Below are positions 1-10,614 of a stretch of 64,000 nucleotides of DNA, piece after piece. The notes under the pieces are model-generated. The model was given only the letters and a program-made list of their open reading frames with translations. It made no database searches and was not told the origin of the DNA. A program made the position numbers and the translations under genes. The stretch is from positions 930,001 through 994,000 of the forward strand of contig NZ_JAPEPO010000001.1 of assembly GCF_026340095.1 (NCBI RefSeq), given 5' to 3'. How positions within the stretch are numbered: the first letter of the stretch is position 1; each line of letters starts with the position of its first letter. The DNA is from Streptomyces sp. NBC_01446. GTDB taxonomy: Bacteria > Actinomycetota > Actinomycetes > Streptomycetales > Streptomycetaceae.

Positions 1-101
1 GCGGCCCGTGCTCCGTCAGCGTGCTTCGACTGATGAGACCCTAGCAAGTCATCTGATGTCTTCAGGAGTCTGAGATCAACTCGCGCTCCTGTCATCAGCC
101 A

Positions 102-125
102 CCTTCCCTGAAAACTCAGGGAAGG
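102..125. terminator. Intrinsic-type hairpin upstream of the aminotransferase gene
   Basis: A perfect 10-bp inverted repeat, CCTTCCCTGA at 102-111 and its complement at 116-125, has an AAAC loop and a short A/T-rich tail. It probably ends transcription of a gene lying before the window. Nothing coding is recognisable in bases 1-204. Confidence 0.5.
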
Positions 126-204
126 AGCACTTTAATCGCAGCGATGCACATGCCAGGATGCTGCATGTCATCATACGTCTTGGGTAGTTCCTCCTAGGAG
201 TCGC

Positions 205-1425
205 ATGAGTACGGGCCTCGCCGTCGCCCCGCCGAAACCCTTGTCCCTGCCCAACGGCCGACCCGCCGCGGATGCCTGGTCGCTCGACCCGGAGTTGCTG
301 CATCTCAACCACGGTTCGTTCGGTGCGGTGCCGGTGGCGGCACAGCGTGAGCAGGACCGGCTGCGGGAGCGGGCCGAGCGGGCGCCGGTGGTATGGTTCC
401 CGGCTCAGCCGCGGCGGATCTCCACGGCCCGCGCCGAACTCGCCGCGTTCTTGCGTGTGGACGCCGACGATCTGGCCCTCGTACCGAACGCGAGCGCCGG
501 AGTCAGCACCGTCCTGGCCTCGCTCACCCTGCCGCCCGAGGCCGAGATTCTGGTCACCGATCACGGATACGGCGCGGTCACCATGGCCGCGCAGCGTACG
601 GCCCTGCGCTGCGGCGGGCGGGTGCGGACCGCCCACATCCCTCTCGCGGCCGACGCGGACGAGGCATTTACGGCCGTGGCCGAACAGGTCGGCGATCGCA
701 CCGCGCTGATCCTCCTCGACCAGATCACGTCGTCGACCGGCCGACTGCTGCCGGTCGAGCGGATCGCACGGCTCGCCCGACGGCGCGGCATCCCGTTCCT
801 GGTGGACGGCGCGCACGCCCCCGGCATGCTGGCCGCGCCGCTGGACGGTCTCGCCTGCGACTTCTGGACCGGCAATCTGCACAAGTTCGCCTGCACCCCG
901 CGCGGCACCTCCGCCCTCGTCGCGCGCGGTCCACTGCGCGCGGCCCTGTACCCGCTGATCGACTCCTGGGGCACCCAACTGCCCTTCCCCGCACGCTTCG
1001 ATCACACCGGGACCCAGGACACCTCCGCCTGGCTCGCGGCCCCGGCCGCGCTGTCCTTCGTCGAGCGGACGTGGGGGTGGGAGACGGTCCGCGGGTATCT
1101 GAGCGCGCTCGCCGACTACGGGCAGCACACCGTCGCGGACGCGTTCGCCCGGCACATCGGACAGGACGCCGTGCCGGCGGTTGGCACACCCGCGCCGGCG
1201 CTACGCCTGGTAAGACTGCCCGACGAGCTCGGCCCCGACCGGTTCGCGAGTGATGTGCTGCGTGACCGGGCCGCACAGGAACTCGGCGCGGAGACCGCGT
1301 TCACGTCCTTCGACGGGGTCGGCTATATCAGGCTCTCCGCGCACGTCTACAACACCCCCGCCGATTATGAGGAGTTCGCCGAGCGGTGCGTGCCTCGGCT
1401 GGTGGCGTGGAGCCGCGCCGCCTGA
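205..1425 (+). CDS. Class V PLP-dependent aminotransferase (isopenicillin-N-epimerase/cysteine-desulfurase-like)
   Basis: This 406-residue cytoplasmic protein has the fold-type I layout of class V aminotransferases. The N-terminal LNHGSFGAVP segment is typical of isopenicillin N epimerase-like members. ILLDQITSSTGRLLPV and VDGAHAPGM carry the cofactor-contacting region, with the Asp of VDGAH expected to pair with the pyridine nitrogen. The Schiff-base lysine is probably Lys227 in GNLHKFACTPRG. ATG 205 is preceded by TAGGAG at good spacing. The substrate cannot be read from sequence; relatives act as epimerases, desulfurases or lyases. It is 73 nt upstream of the SARP-type regulator, so the two may be co-transcribed. 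Confidence 0.85.
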   Translation: MSTGLAVAPPKPLSLPNGRPAADAWSLDPELLHLNHGSFGAVPVAAQREQDRLRERAERAPVVWFPAQPRRISTARAELAAFLRVDADDLALVPNASAGVSTVLASLTLPPEAEILVTDHGYGAVTMAAQRTALRCGGRVRTAHIPLAADADEAFTAVAEQVGDRTALILLDQITSSTGRLLPVERIARLARRRGIPFLVDGAHAPGMLAAPLDGLACDFWTGNLHKFACTPRGTSALVARGPLRAALYPLIDSWGTQLPFPARFDHTGTQDTSAWLAAPAALSFVERTWGWETVRGYLSALADYGQHTVADAFARHIGQDAVPAVGTPAPALRLVRLPDELGPDRFASDVLRDRAAQELGAETAFTSFDGVGYIRLSAHVYNTPADYEEFAERCVPRLVAWSRAA

Positions 1426-1498
1426 GCCCGCGCGCGCCCCCGGCCCAGCAGCCCGCACGGCTCTCCGAACACGGCCCCGACGAGGAAGGTAACGACCC

Positions 1499-3157
1499 GT
1501 GGCCCCGAGCATCTCGACGGACCTCCCCCCACTCCCGCCCGCGTACGACAGCGCTCTGGTGCGGTACCGCCTCCTAGGCCAGGTACGCGCGGAGCGTGCC
1601 GGAGAGCCGCTACCGCCGGGCACCCCGAAACAGCAGGCGCTTCTCGCGGCGCTGCTGCTGCGCGGCGGTGAACAGGTCGAGCGCACCGAACTGGTGCGGG
1701 CCGTCTGGGGCGAGCACGCGCCGGACAGCGCGGCGGGCCTGCTCGCCACGTACACAGCGCGCCTGCGCAAGGCGCTGGAGCCGGACCGAGCCCGCCGCGC
1801 CGCACCCCGGCTCCTGATCACGCGGGGCACCACCTACGGGCTGCATCTGCGGCGGGACGCACTGGACCTGTGGCGGTTCGAGGACGCGCTGTCCGAGGCG
1901 CGCCGGGAGCGCCGCGCGGGCCGGGTCGGCGCCGCCCGCACCTGTTACGAGCGGGCCCTCGCCCAGTGGCGGGGCGAGCAGGCGCTGAGCGGGGTGCCGG
2001 AACGCTGTGCGGCGGATGCCCGGCACCGGCTCGCCGGGCTGCGCCTCGACGCCCGCCTCGAACACGCCGAGGCACTGCTCGACCTCGGTGAACATGCCGA
2101 GGCCGCCGAGCGGATCGCCCCGCTGGTGCCGGGCAGACCGTACGACGAGCGGTTGCAGGCGCTGCTGATGCTGGCGCTGTACCGCAGCGGGCGCACGCCC
2201 GAGGCCCTCGCCCTGTTCCGCGGAGTGCGGCGCGCCCTCGTGCACGACCTGGGTGTCGAACCGCGCCCGGGACTGAGCCGGCTGCACGAGCGCATCCTGC
2301 ACGCCGACCCCTCGCTGGCCGCGCCCCGGCAGCCGCCGCGGTCACTCACGCCCGCGTGTCCGGCACCGGCCCCCCGTCTGCCCGTGCCCGCTCAACTGCC
2401 GCGCGACAGCGCCGACTTCACCGGTCGGGAGGAGGAGGTGCGGCAGCTGCGCGAACTGCTGCGGCGCCCCGACTCCCCCGCCGCCGTCTGCCCCACCGTG
2501 GTGATCTCCGGTGCGGCGGGCCTCGGCAAGAGCACGCTTGCCGTGCACGTCGCCCACCAGGTGCGGGACCGGTTCCCCGACGGCCAGCTCTACGCGGTGC
2601 TCGGCGGGCGCGCCCCTGCCGACGTGCTCGGCCGATTCCTGGAGGACCTCGGGGTGGCGCCGCACGAGGTGCCCGACGGTCTGGAGCGGCGCGCCGTCCG
2701 GTTCCGTACACTCACCGCCGAACGTCGGCTGCTCGTCCTGCTCGACGACGCCCAGTCCACGGACCAGTTGCGGGAGTTGCTGCCCGCGGCGCCCGGCTGC
2801 GCGGTGCTGGTGACCAGCCGGGCCCCGCTGCGGGACCTGCCCGGCCGGGTGCCGCTCCGGCTCGGCCCGCTGGACGCGGCCCAGTCCCTGCGGCTGTTGC
2901 GCCGGTTCGCTTCGGGGGCGCCGCTGGCCTCGGTCGCGGCGCTGCCGTACCGTTCGGCGGCCACCGCCACGGCTACGTCCGCTCTGCACAGCCTCGCGGA
3001 CGGCTGCGCCGGGCATCCGCTGGCGCTGCGGCTCGCCGCCGCGCGGGCCGCCGACGAAGCGGCCCGGGTGGACGACATCGGCGGGCCGCCCGCCTCGCAC
3101 CCGGGGTTCCCGGACGGCCCGCGCACCGCCAGGACCCGTATCGCATCGGCAGGTTGA
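1499..3157 (+). CDS. SARP/AfsR-type transcriptional regulator (winged helix + BTAD + NB-ARC)
   Basis: This 552-residue regulator opens with an OmpR-like winged helix (about residues 20-105, with [19 protein letters not shown] and the recognition-helix region [19 protein letters not shown]). A bacterial transcriptional activation domain rich in TPR-like helices follows (about 115-265). After a Pro-rich linker comes a P-loop NTPase with Walker [10 protein letters not shown] near residues 338-346 and Walker B LLVLLDDA. It stops soon after the NTPase core and lacks the long TPR tail of AfsR, so it is a short AfsR-like form. The start is GTG with GAGGAAGG upstream. SARPs usually activate secondary-metabolite or local operons. 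No PKS or NRPS lies nearby, so the target here may be the adjacent transport genes. It converges tail-to-tail with the importer operon 7 nt away. Confidence 0.85.
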   Translation: MAPSISTDLPPLPPAYDSALVRYRLLGQVRAERAGEPLPPGTPKQQALLAALLLRGGEQVERTELVRAVWGEHAPDSAAGLLATYTARLRKALEPDRARRAAPRLLITRGTTYGLHLRRDALDLWRFEDALSEARRERRAGRVGAARTCYERALAQWRGEQALSGVPERCAADARHRLAGLRLDARLEHAEALLDLGEHAEAAERIAPLVPGRPYDERLQALLMLALYRSGRTPEALALFRGVRRALVHDLGVEPRPGLSRLHERILHADPSLAAPRQPPRSLTPACPAPAPRLPVPAQLPRDSADFTGREEEVRQLRELLRRPDSPAAVCPTVVISGAAGLGKSTLAVHVAHQVRDRFPDGQLYAVLGGRAPADVLGRFLEDLGVAPHEVPDGLERRAVRFRTLTAERRLLVLLDDAQSTDQLRELLPAAPGCAVLVTSRAPLRDLPGRVPLRLGPLDAAQSLRLLRRFASGAPLASVAALPYRSAATATATSALHSLADGCAGHPLALRLAAARAADEAARVDDIGGPPASHPGFPDGPRTARTRIASAG

Positions 3158-3164
3158 CACCCCG

Positions 3165-4180
3165 TCAGTCCACACTCCCGGCGAGCATCGCGTCCGTGAA
3201 GTGACAGGCGCCGGCCCGCTGTCCCCACACCGTCAGCAGGGGCTCGGTGTCACGGCACAGGTCCTGTGCGCGCGGGCACCGGGTGTGGAACCGGCAGCCC
3301 GGCGGCGGTGCGGACGGCGACGGCGGATCGCCCGCAAGGACGATGCGGGTGCGGCGCGGGGCGTGCGGGTCGCGGATGCGGTCGAGGGAGGGTTCGGCCG
3401 ACAGGAGCGCCTCGGTGTAGGGGTGGCCCGGGACCGCGTAGAGGGCGTCCACCGGGGCCTGTTCGGCGACCTTGCCCAGGTACATCACGGTGACGTCGTC
3501 GCACACGTGGCGTACGACGCCGAGGTCGTGGGAGACGAAGACGAGCGCGAGACCCAATTCGCGACGGAGCTTCAGGAGCAGGTTGACGACCTGGGCCTGC
3601 ACCGACAGGTCGAGCGCCGAGACGGGCTCGTCGCACAGCAGCACGTCGGGGCCGAGGGCGAGGCCGCGGGCGATGCCGATGCGCTGGCGCTGTCCGCCGG
3701 AGAACTGGTGCGGATAGCGGTCCGCGTGACGGGCGTCGAGGCCGACCAGTTCCAGGAGTTCGGCGATCCGGGCCCGCCTCCCGGCGCGCGGGACGACATC
3801 GGGATGGACGTCGAAGGCCTCCCCGATGATCTCGCCGACCCTCAGCCGTGGGTTGAGCGAGGCGTACGGGTCCTGGAAGACGACCTGGACGCGGCGGCGC
3901 CACCGCTTGAGGGCGGCGCCGCGCAGCCGCGCGACGTCCTCGCCCTCGAAGAGGAGCCGCCCGTCGGTCGGCCGCTCCAGCGCGCACAGCAGCCGAAGCA
4001 GAGTCGACTTGCCGCAGCCGGACTCGCCGACGATGCCGAGCGCCTGACCGCGCCGCAGCTCCAGGCCGACGCCGTCGACGGCCCGGACCACGGCCGCGCC
4101 CCGGCCGCGCCGCCACGGCAGCGCGGGCCCGCCGCCGTAGTGCTTGACCAGCCCTTCGGCCCTGAGGATCACGTCGTCGG

Positions 4181-4184
<4 letters not shown>
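3165..4184 (-). CDS. ABC importer ATP-binding protein, OppF/DppF type
   Basis: This 339-residue ATPase belongs to a family-5 (oligopeptide/oligosaccharide) importer. Walker A is GESGCGKST, the Q-loop lies in [12 protein letters not shown], the signature is FSGGQRQR, Walker B is VLLCDEP and the switch His is in FVSHD. The C-terminal OppD/F extension with CRFHTRCP follows. The start is set at ATG 4184 ([11 protein letters not shown]), which overlaps the stop of the preceding ATPase gene as ATGA and implies translational coupling. A frame extending further upstream only runs into the neighbouring gene. It is the last gene of a five-gene leftward operon. Confidence 0.92.
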
Positions 4185-5197
<1,013 letters not shown>

Positions 5198-5200
5198 CGC

Positions 5201-6103
5201 TCACCTCTTCAGTTTCGGGTCGAGAGCGTCGCGGACCGTGTCGCCCGTGATCATGAAGGCCATGACGGTGATGGTCAGGAGCAGGGCGGGGAAGAGGAAG
5301 AGGTGGACGTCGTCGCGGTAGGAGGCGGCGATGGCGATCTGAAGTCCCCAGGAAATGGTGGGGGGTTGGAGCCCGATGCCGAGGAAGGTGAGCGCGGCCT
5401 CGGTGCCGACCGCCGCGCCGACGGTGAGCGTGGTCATGGCGAGCAGCGGCGCCACCGAGTTGGGCAGGATGTGCACCCGCAGGATGTGCTGGGCCCCGGC
5501 GCCGAGCGCGCGGGAGGCGAGGACGTACTCGCGCGTGCGCACGCTCAGAACGGTGGAGCGCATCAGCCGCATGCCCGCGGGCCAGCCGAGCAGCACGATC
5601 ACGAAGGCGATGGTCCACACGGAGCGGGACGAGAAGGCCTGCAGGATGACGATCATCGCGACGAGGCCGGGCAGGGCGAACAGCACGTCGGCGGTGCGCG
5701 AGACGAGGCTGTCGACGAAGCCGGGGAAGTATCCGGCGAGCATGCCGAGGACGCAGGCGACAGCGAAGCCGACCACACACACGGAGACGCTGACCAGGAC
5801 CGAGGGCCGGGCCCCGTAGATCACGTTGGCGTAGTAGTCGCAGCCCTGGATGTCGTAGCCGAACCAGTGCGCGGCGGACGGGGCGCCCTTGGAGAGCTTC
5901 AGGTCGCACACGGTGGGATCGGTGGCGGTGAACAGGCGGGGAAAGGCGGCCATCAGCGCGATGACCAGGATGGCGAGGGCGCTGAGGACGAAGCGTGGCT
6001 TGCGCAGCAGTTCGCGTAGGACGGCGGCGCCGCGCGGGCTGTCCTCGCCGACGGGCTCGAGTTCGGCGGCGGTCGCGGCGGTCGCCAGGGCGGTGTCAGA
6101 CAT
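5201..6103 (-). CDS. ABC importer permease, OppC/DppC type
   Basis: This 300-residue inner-membrane permease has one N-terminal membrane segment (FVLSALAILVIALMAAFP), a long external loop, and then the five-segment BPD_transp_1 core. The EAA loop reads approximately ASRALGAGAQHILRVHILPN. It pairs with the OppB-type permease, whose gene overlaps its 5' end by 8 nt. Two Cys in the external loop (CDLK and GCDYY) are compatible with the disulfide common to this branch. It is the translocation half of the 3.2-8.7 kb importer. Confidence 0.9.
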   Translation of the reverse strand: MSDTALATAATAAELEPVGEDSPRGAAVLRELLRKPRFVLSALAILVIALMAAFPRLFTATDPTVCDLKLSKGAPSAAHWFGYDIQGCDYYANVIYGARPSVLVSVSVCVVGFAVACVLGMLAGYFPGFVDSLVSRTADVLFALPGLVAMIVILQAFSSRSVWTIAFVIVLLGWPAGMRLMRSTVLSVRTREYVLASRALGAGAQHILRVHILPNSVAPLLAMTTLTVGAAVGTEAALTFLGIGLQPPTISWGLQIAIAASYRDDVHLFLFPALLLTITVMAFMITGDTVRDALDPKLKR

Positions 6104-7022
6104 GGCGCACCCTCGGGTCCAGGAGGCCGTAGAGCAGGTCGACGACCAGGTTGACGAGCATGTAGCCGAGCAGCAGCACCGTGGAGAGGGTGACGACCAC
6201 CCCGCCTTCCTTCATGGCGATGGAGCGGAACATGAACTGGCCGATGCCGTTCAGGTTGTAGATGCCCTCGGTGATGATCGCACCGCCGAGAATGCCGGCC
6301 AGGTCGAGCCCGATGTACGTGATCACGGGCAGCATGGCGTTGCGCAGCACGTGCCCCCACAGGATGCGGTTCGGGGCGAGCCCCTTGGCGCGTGCGGTGC
6401 GGACGAAGTCGGCGCTCGCGACCTCGGCGATGCTGGTGCGGGTGACGCGGGCGAGTCCGGCGAAGCCGAGGACGCCGAGCACGGTGGCGGGCAGCAGATA
6501 GCTGCCGGGCCAGCCGTCGGTGGCGCCGGAGACCGGGAACCAGCTGAGTTCGACCGCGAAGAAGGACTGCGCGAAGAACATGGCGACCAGACCGGGCACG
6601 GCGAGCACCCCGAGCGTGGCGCCGAGCAGCGCCCGGTCCACCAGGCCGTCGCGCCGCCATCCCGCGTACACACCGCTGACGAGCCCGAGGACGAGCTGGA
6701 TGGCGAGGGCGGTGAGTCCGAGCTGGAGGGTCACCGGCCAGCGCAGCGCGAGTTGTTCGCCGATGTCCTGCCCGTCGAAGGTCTGCCCGAGGTCGCCCTT
6801 GAGCAGGTTGCCCATGAAGTGCAGGTACTGGACGAACAGGGGATCGTTCAGGTGGTAGTAGGCGCGTTTGGCCGCAATGACGGATTCGGCCAGGGGTTTC
6901 TGTCCTGACAGGGCCCTGATCGGGTCGCCGGGGAGGGCAAAGACCATCGCGTAGACGAGGAACGTCACGATGACCGCGATCGGGATCATGATCAGGAGGC
7001 GGCGGAGCGCGAAACGCAACAC
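6096..7022 (-). CDS. ABC importer permease, OppB/DppB type
   Basis: This 308-residue permease has the standard OppB start (MLRFALRRLLIMIPIAVIVT) as first membrane segment. It then has the PGDP motif, an external region containing the YHLNDP element, and five further membrane segments with an EAA-like loop RTARAKGLAPNRILWGHVLRN. The start is GTG 7022 with AGGAGG 6 nt upstream, a strong ribosome site consistent with translation restarting after the binding-protein gene. Its length is normal for the family. Confidence 0.92.
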   Translation of the reverse strand: MLRFALRRLLIMIPIAVIVTFLVYAMVFALPGDPIRALSGQKPLAESVIAAKRAYYHLNDPLFVQYLHFMGNLLKGDLGQTFDGQDIGEQLALRWPVTLQLGLTALAIQLVLGLVSGVYAGWRRDGLVDRALLGATLGVLAVPGLVAMFFAQSFFAVELSWFPVSGATDGWPGSYLLPATVLGVLGFAGLARVTRTSIAEVASADFVRTARAKGLAPNRILWGHVLRNAMLPVITYIGLDLAGILGGAIITEGIYNLNGIGQFMFRSIAMKEGGVVVTLSTVLLLGYMLVNLVVDLLYGLLDPRVRHV

Positions 7023-7078
7023 CGTGTCCTCCTTTGGGAGTTACGGAGAGGAGTTACGGGATTGGGGGGCGGGCGGGG

Positions 7079-8677
7079 TCAGTCGGCGAAGGTCGACCGG
7101 ACGGGATCCACGTTCGCGAAAGGGGCGTTGAGGGGTTCGACGCCCTCGGCATGCAGATAGACGTCCCGTGAGTGCGACAGCGGGAGCACCGGCATCTGCT
7201 CGGCGATGCGGTCCTCGATCGCCTGGTAGTCGCGCGTCGCCTGGGCCTGGTCGACCTGGGCGTTGGCCTCGCCGAGCATCCGGTCGACCTTCGCGTCGCG
7301 GTAGCGGCCGGTATTGACGTCGCCGTAGGACGCGAACATCGGGGTGAGGTAGTCCTCGAGCGCCGGGTAGTCGTGCCCCCAGCCCATGATGCGGATGCCG
7401 TCGAGCTTGCCCGCGTTGGCGAGCGGACCGATCTCGGCGCCTGGCTTGCCGACATACTGGATCTTCAGCCCCAGTTTCTGCCGCCACATGTTGCCCAGCG
7501 CCTCGGCGTACACCTGCTCGCCGGGGTTGTCGCTGGCGAAGAAGAGCCGCAGCTTGCCCGGGAACCCGCCGGCTTCCCGCAGCAGCTTCTTGGCCCGGGC
7601 CACGTCAAGCCTGCAGTCACTGCAGGTGTTCTCGCGGTGGCCGTCGACGCTGGGCGCGGTGAACGAGGTGGCGGGGAAGTTGCCGGGCTTGAGCTTGGCC
7701 AGGGAGTCGCGGTCCAGGGCGAGCGAGAGCGCCCGGCGGACGCGGGTGTCGGTGTACGGCTTCAGCGTCACCGGAAGGTTGAGGTAGTTGATGCCGGCGG
7801 CGGCCTTGGCCTGGCTCCACTTGCCGGGTGCGTCCGTCTTGTACGAGTCGATCTTCGACGACGGTACGGCGACGTAGTCGACGTTGCCGGCGAGGAACTC
7901 GTTGTACGCGGTCTCCGGGTTGGAGAAGAACCGGAACGTGATGTGGTCGGCCTGCGGGGCGTCCTTGCCGGCGTAGTCCTTGTTGCGCATGAGGCGCACC
8001 GGCTGCCCCGCCTTCCATCCGCCGTCCAGCTTGTAGGCGCCGTAGCCGATCGGCTTGTGCTTGAACTGGTCCGGGTCCTTCAGCGTCTCGGCGGACAGCG
8101 CGGCGACGCCGAGGTAGCTGAGCGTCGTCGGATACGGCGAGAACGCCCCCTTCAGGGTGACGGTGAAGGTGAGATCGTCGACCACCTTCAGCCCGGACAG
8201 CGTGGTCGCCTTCGGCTTGCCCTTGGCCGGGTTCAGGTCCTCGTAGCCCTCGACCCGCTGAAAGGCGCCGTTGTTCGCGAAGGCGTGCGGGGCGTACGCG
8301 GTGTAGTTCCACGTGTCCACGAACGACTTGGCGGTGAGCTTCTCACCGTTGGTGAACTTCCAGCCGGGCTTGATCTTGATCGTCCACGTCTTCGCGTCCT
8401 TCGACGTGACCGAATCGGCGACGACATTCACCAGCTTGCCGGTCTTCGCGTCCACCCGGGTCAGCGGCGCCCACAGCGCGGACTCGATCTGGATGCCCGT
8501 GGTGCCGTTGTCGTTCGACGGGTTCAGATAGGGCACCTCGGCCGCGGTGGCGATCGCCATGGAGTGGCCGTCGTCCTTTCCCGCGCCGTCCCCGCTCCCG
8601 GCGCCACTGCATCCGGCGAGCAGCACCGCCAGCGCGGTGCCGGTCGCCGCTTTGACGATTCTTCGTGTCCGGGCCAT
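7079..8677 (-). CDS. Extracellular solute-binding lipoprotein, family 5 (copy 1)
   Basis: This 532-residue binding protein has signal peptide MARTRRIVKAATGTALAVL and lipobox LLAGC, so it is lipid-anchored outside the membrane. The SBP_bac_5 body carries DAKTWTIKIKPGWKFTNGE and SLALDRDSLAKL. The true start is ATG 8677; reading further upstream crosses the promoter region into antisense of the neighbouring gene. It heads the leftward importer operon. It is a paralogue of the divergent gene at 8969-10567, with the same length, the same domain order and a 133-bp tract of identical DNA. The substrate may be a peptide or an oligosaccharide; the neighbouring GH38 mannosidase favours a mannoside. Confidence 0.9.
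   Translation of the reverse strand: MARTRRIVKAATGTALAVLLAGCSGAGSGDGAGKDDGHSMAIATAAEVPYLNPSNDNGTTGIQIESALWAPLTRVDAKTGKLVNVVADSVTSKDAKTWTIKIKPGWKFTNGEKLTAKSFVDTWNYTAYAPHAFANNGAFQRVEGYEDLNPAKGKPKATTLSGLKVVDDLTFTVTLKGAFSPYPTTLSYLGVAALSAETLKDPDQFKHKPIGYGAYKLDGGWKAGQPVRLMRNKDYAGKDAPQADHITFRFFSNPETAYNEFLAGNVDYVAVPSSKIDSYKTDAPGKWSQAKAAAGINYLNLPVTLKPYTDTRVRRALSLALDRDSLAKLKPGNFPATSFTAPSVDGHRENTCSDCRLDVARAKKLLREAGGFPGKLRLFFASDNPGEQVYAEALGNMWRQKLGLKIQYVGKPGAEIGPLANAGKLDGIRIMGWGHDYPALEDYLTPMFASYGDVNTGRYRDAKVDRMLGEANAQVDQAQATRDYQAIEDRIAEQMPVLPLSHSRDVYLHAEGVEPLNAPFANVDPVRSTFAD
8293..8425 (-). repeat. 133-bp inverted duplicate inside binding-protein copy 1
   Basis: Read on the minus strand, this segment is identical over 133 bases to 9221-9353 on the plus strand. 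It encodes the TWTIKIKPGWKFTNGEKLTA region. Flanking identity is lower but still high, for example around the DLNPAKGKPKATTLSGLKV segment, where only isolated synonymous differences occur. Confidence 0.9.
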
Positions 8678-8840
8678 GAGTTCTCCCGCAGTCCTGGCCG
8701 GACCGGTCGCGGCGGGCACCGCCGTGACCAGCCCGGACGCGCCGGTCGGTTGGGCCGCGACAGTAGGAACGGCCCAGGTGGGCGTCAAGGCGGATGCCCT
8801 TCGGCGTCCATCCGACGTCCATTCCGCATCCCTCGCACCC

Positions 8841-8869
8841 GCTGAATGGGCGCTGAATGGACGTTCAGC
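8841..8869. promoter_or_regulatory. Repeat cluster in the divergent promoter of the two binding-protein genes
   Basis: GCTGAATGG occurs as a direct repeat (8841-8849 and 8852-8860). The second copy forms an inverted repeat GCTGAA-N6-TTCAGC at 8852-8869. CGTCCAT is repeated just upstream near 8804 and 8815, and its complement ATGGACG lies inside the palindrome. The cluster sits in the 291-bp gap between two divergent starts, as expected for an operator controlling both. The regulator is not identified; the SARP at 1499 is one candidate. Confidence 0.4.
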
Positions 8870-8968
8870 AGGGGGAACTTGCACGCAGGAACGCCGCGTT
8901 CCTAGCGTCACCGCCCGACAGTCAGGCGCGCCGGGTCCCCGATTCCGGCCGGACGCACGGGAGTCCAC

Positions 8969-10567
8969 ATGGTGCGAACACGAAGAGCCGCCACGGTGGC
9001 GGCGATTGCCGCGCTCGCCCTCGCGGCGACCGGATGCAGCGGCGGCGGCTCGGACGGCAAGGGCTCCGGTGCCGCCGGCCGTACGGTGACGGTGGCGACC
9101 GGCGCGGAGATCGCGGCGATCAACCCGGAGAAGGACAACAGCTCCGCCAACATCCAGCTGGCCTTCGCCATGTGGGCGCCGCTGACCCGGGTGGACCCGA
9201 AGAGCGGCAAGCTGGTGAACGTCGTCGCCGATTCGGTCACGTCGAAGGACGCGAAGACGTGGACGATCAAGATCAAGCCCGGCTGGAAGTTCACCAACGG
9301 TGAGAAGCTCACCGCCAAGTCGTTCGTGGACACGTGGAACTACACCGCGTACGGACCGCACGGGTACCTCAGCAACGGCTTCTTCCAGCGGGTTCAGGGC
9401 TACGAGGACCTCAACCCGGCCAAGGGCAAGCCGAAGGCGACCACGCTGTCCGGGCTGAAGGTGGTCGACGACCTCACCTTCACCGTGACCCTCAAGGCGC
9501 CCTTCTCGCCGTACCCGTCGACGCTCAGCTACTACGGACTCGCCGCCCTGTCCGCGGAGACGCTGAAGGACCCGGACGCGTACAGCCACAAGCCGATCGG
9601 CTACGGCCCCTACAAGCTGGACGGCGCGTGGAAGGCCGGACAGCCCGTGCGCCTCACGCGCAACAAGGGCTATGCCGGCAAGGACGCCCCGCAGGCCGAC
9701 CGCCTCGTCTACCGCTTCTTCTCCAACCCGGAGACCGCCTACAACGAGTTCCTGGCCGGCAACCTCGACTACGCGACGCTGCCGTCCTCAAAGATCGACG
9801 CGTACAAGACGGACGCTCCCGGCAAGTGGAGCCAGGGCAAGTCCGCACCGAACCTCAGCTACCTCGAACTCCCCGTCAACACACCGGGGTTCAAGGATCC
9901 GAAGGTGCGGCGCGCGCTCTCGCTCGCCCTGGACCGCAAGGCCCTCGTCAAGCTGAAGCCGGGCGCGTTCCCCGCCACGTCCTTCACCGCCTCGACCCTC
10001 GACGGGCACCGCGAGAACACCTGCACCGCCTGCACGCTGGACGTGGGCGGGGCGAAGAAGCTGCTGCGCGAGGCCGGCGGTTTCTCCGGGCGCCTCAAGA
10101 TGTACTACGCGAGTGACAACCCGGGAGACCAGGTCTTCGCCGAGGCGCTCGGCAACATGTGGCGGCAGAACCTCGGCCTGAAGATCCAGTACGTGGGCAA
10201 GCCCGGCAGCGACCTGAGCGCGATGGCGTCCAAGGGCGCGCTGGACGGCGTGCGGTCCTCGGGCTGGGGGCACGACTATCCGTCGCTCGAGGACTACCTC
10301 ACGCCGATCTTCGCCTCGTACGGCGATTTCAACTCCAACGGCTACCGCAACCCCGAGGTCGACAGCCGTCTGGAGCAGGCGAACAAGATCGCCGACCCCG
10401 CGAAGGCCACGCGCGCCTACCAGGGCATCGAGGACCTGATCGCCCGGGACATGCCGGTCGTGCCGCTGTTCCACACGCGCACGATCTATCTGCACGCGAC
10501 CGACGTCCACCCGCTGGACTCCCGGTACGCGGACATCAATCCCGTGCGCTCGACGATCGACCGCTGA
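8969..10567 (+). CDS. Extracellular solute-binding lipoprotein, family 5 (copy 2)
   Basis: This 532-residue lipoprotein has signal peptide MVRTRRAATVAAIAALALA and lipobox AATGC, then an SBP_bac_5 body nearly parallel to copy 1, including the same SLALDRKALVKL and CTACTLDV elements. ATG 8969 has GGGAG just upstream. It is separated from the GH38 gene by 47 nt and is probably co-transcribed with it, which ties one version of the binding protein to glycoside breakdown. It has no membrane partner of its own and probably shares the permeases and ATPases encoded at 3.2-7.0 kb. Confidence 0.9.
   Translation: MVRTRRAATVAAIAALALAATGCSGGGSDGKGSGAAGRTVTVATGAEIAAINPEKDNSSANIQLAFAMWAPLTRVDPKSGKLVNVVADSVTSKDAKTWTIKIKPGWKFTNGEKLTAKSFVDTWNYTAYGPHGYLSNGFFQRVQGYEDLNPAKGKPKATTLSGLKVVDDLTFTVTLKAPFSPYPSTLSYYGLAALSAETLKDPDAYSHKPIGYGPYKLDGAWKAGQPVRLTRNKGYAGKDAPQADRLVYRFFSNPETAYNEFLAGNLDYATLPSSKIDAYKTDAPGKWSQGKSAPNLSYLELPVNTPGFKDPKVRRALSLALDRKALVKLKPGAFPATSFTASTLDGHRENTCTACTLDVGGAKKLLREAGGFSGRLKMYYASDNPGDQVFAEALGNMWRQNLGLKIQYVGKPGSDLSAMASKGALDGVRSSGWGHDYPSLEDYLTPIFASYGDFNSNGYRNPEVDSRLEQANKIADPAKATRAYQGIEDLIARDMPVVPLFHTRTIYLHATDVHPLDSRYADINPVRSTIDR
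9221..9353 (+). repeat. 133-bp inverted duplicate inside binding-protein copy 2
   Basis: Identical to the reverse complement of 8293-8425. The tract is uninterrupted even at synonymous third positions, unlike the diverged flanks. That suggests recent gene conversion between the two paralogues rather than protein-level constraint alone. Confidence 0.9.
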
Positions 10568-10614
10568 ACCGGGCCGCCCGCCCCGCCTTCCGTACTCCAG
10601 GAGACTCAACGCCC

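Noticed and set aside
205..3157. Part of an antibiotic gene cluster because of the SARP
   Set aside because: No PKS, NRPS, terpene or tailoring genes are visible within the window; the idea is kept only as a low-interest question about sequence to the left.
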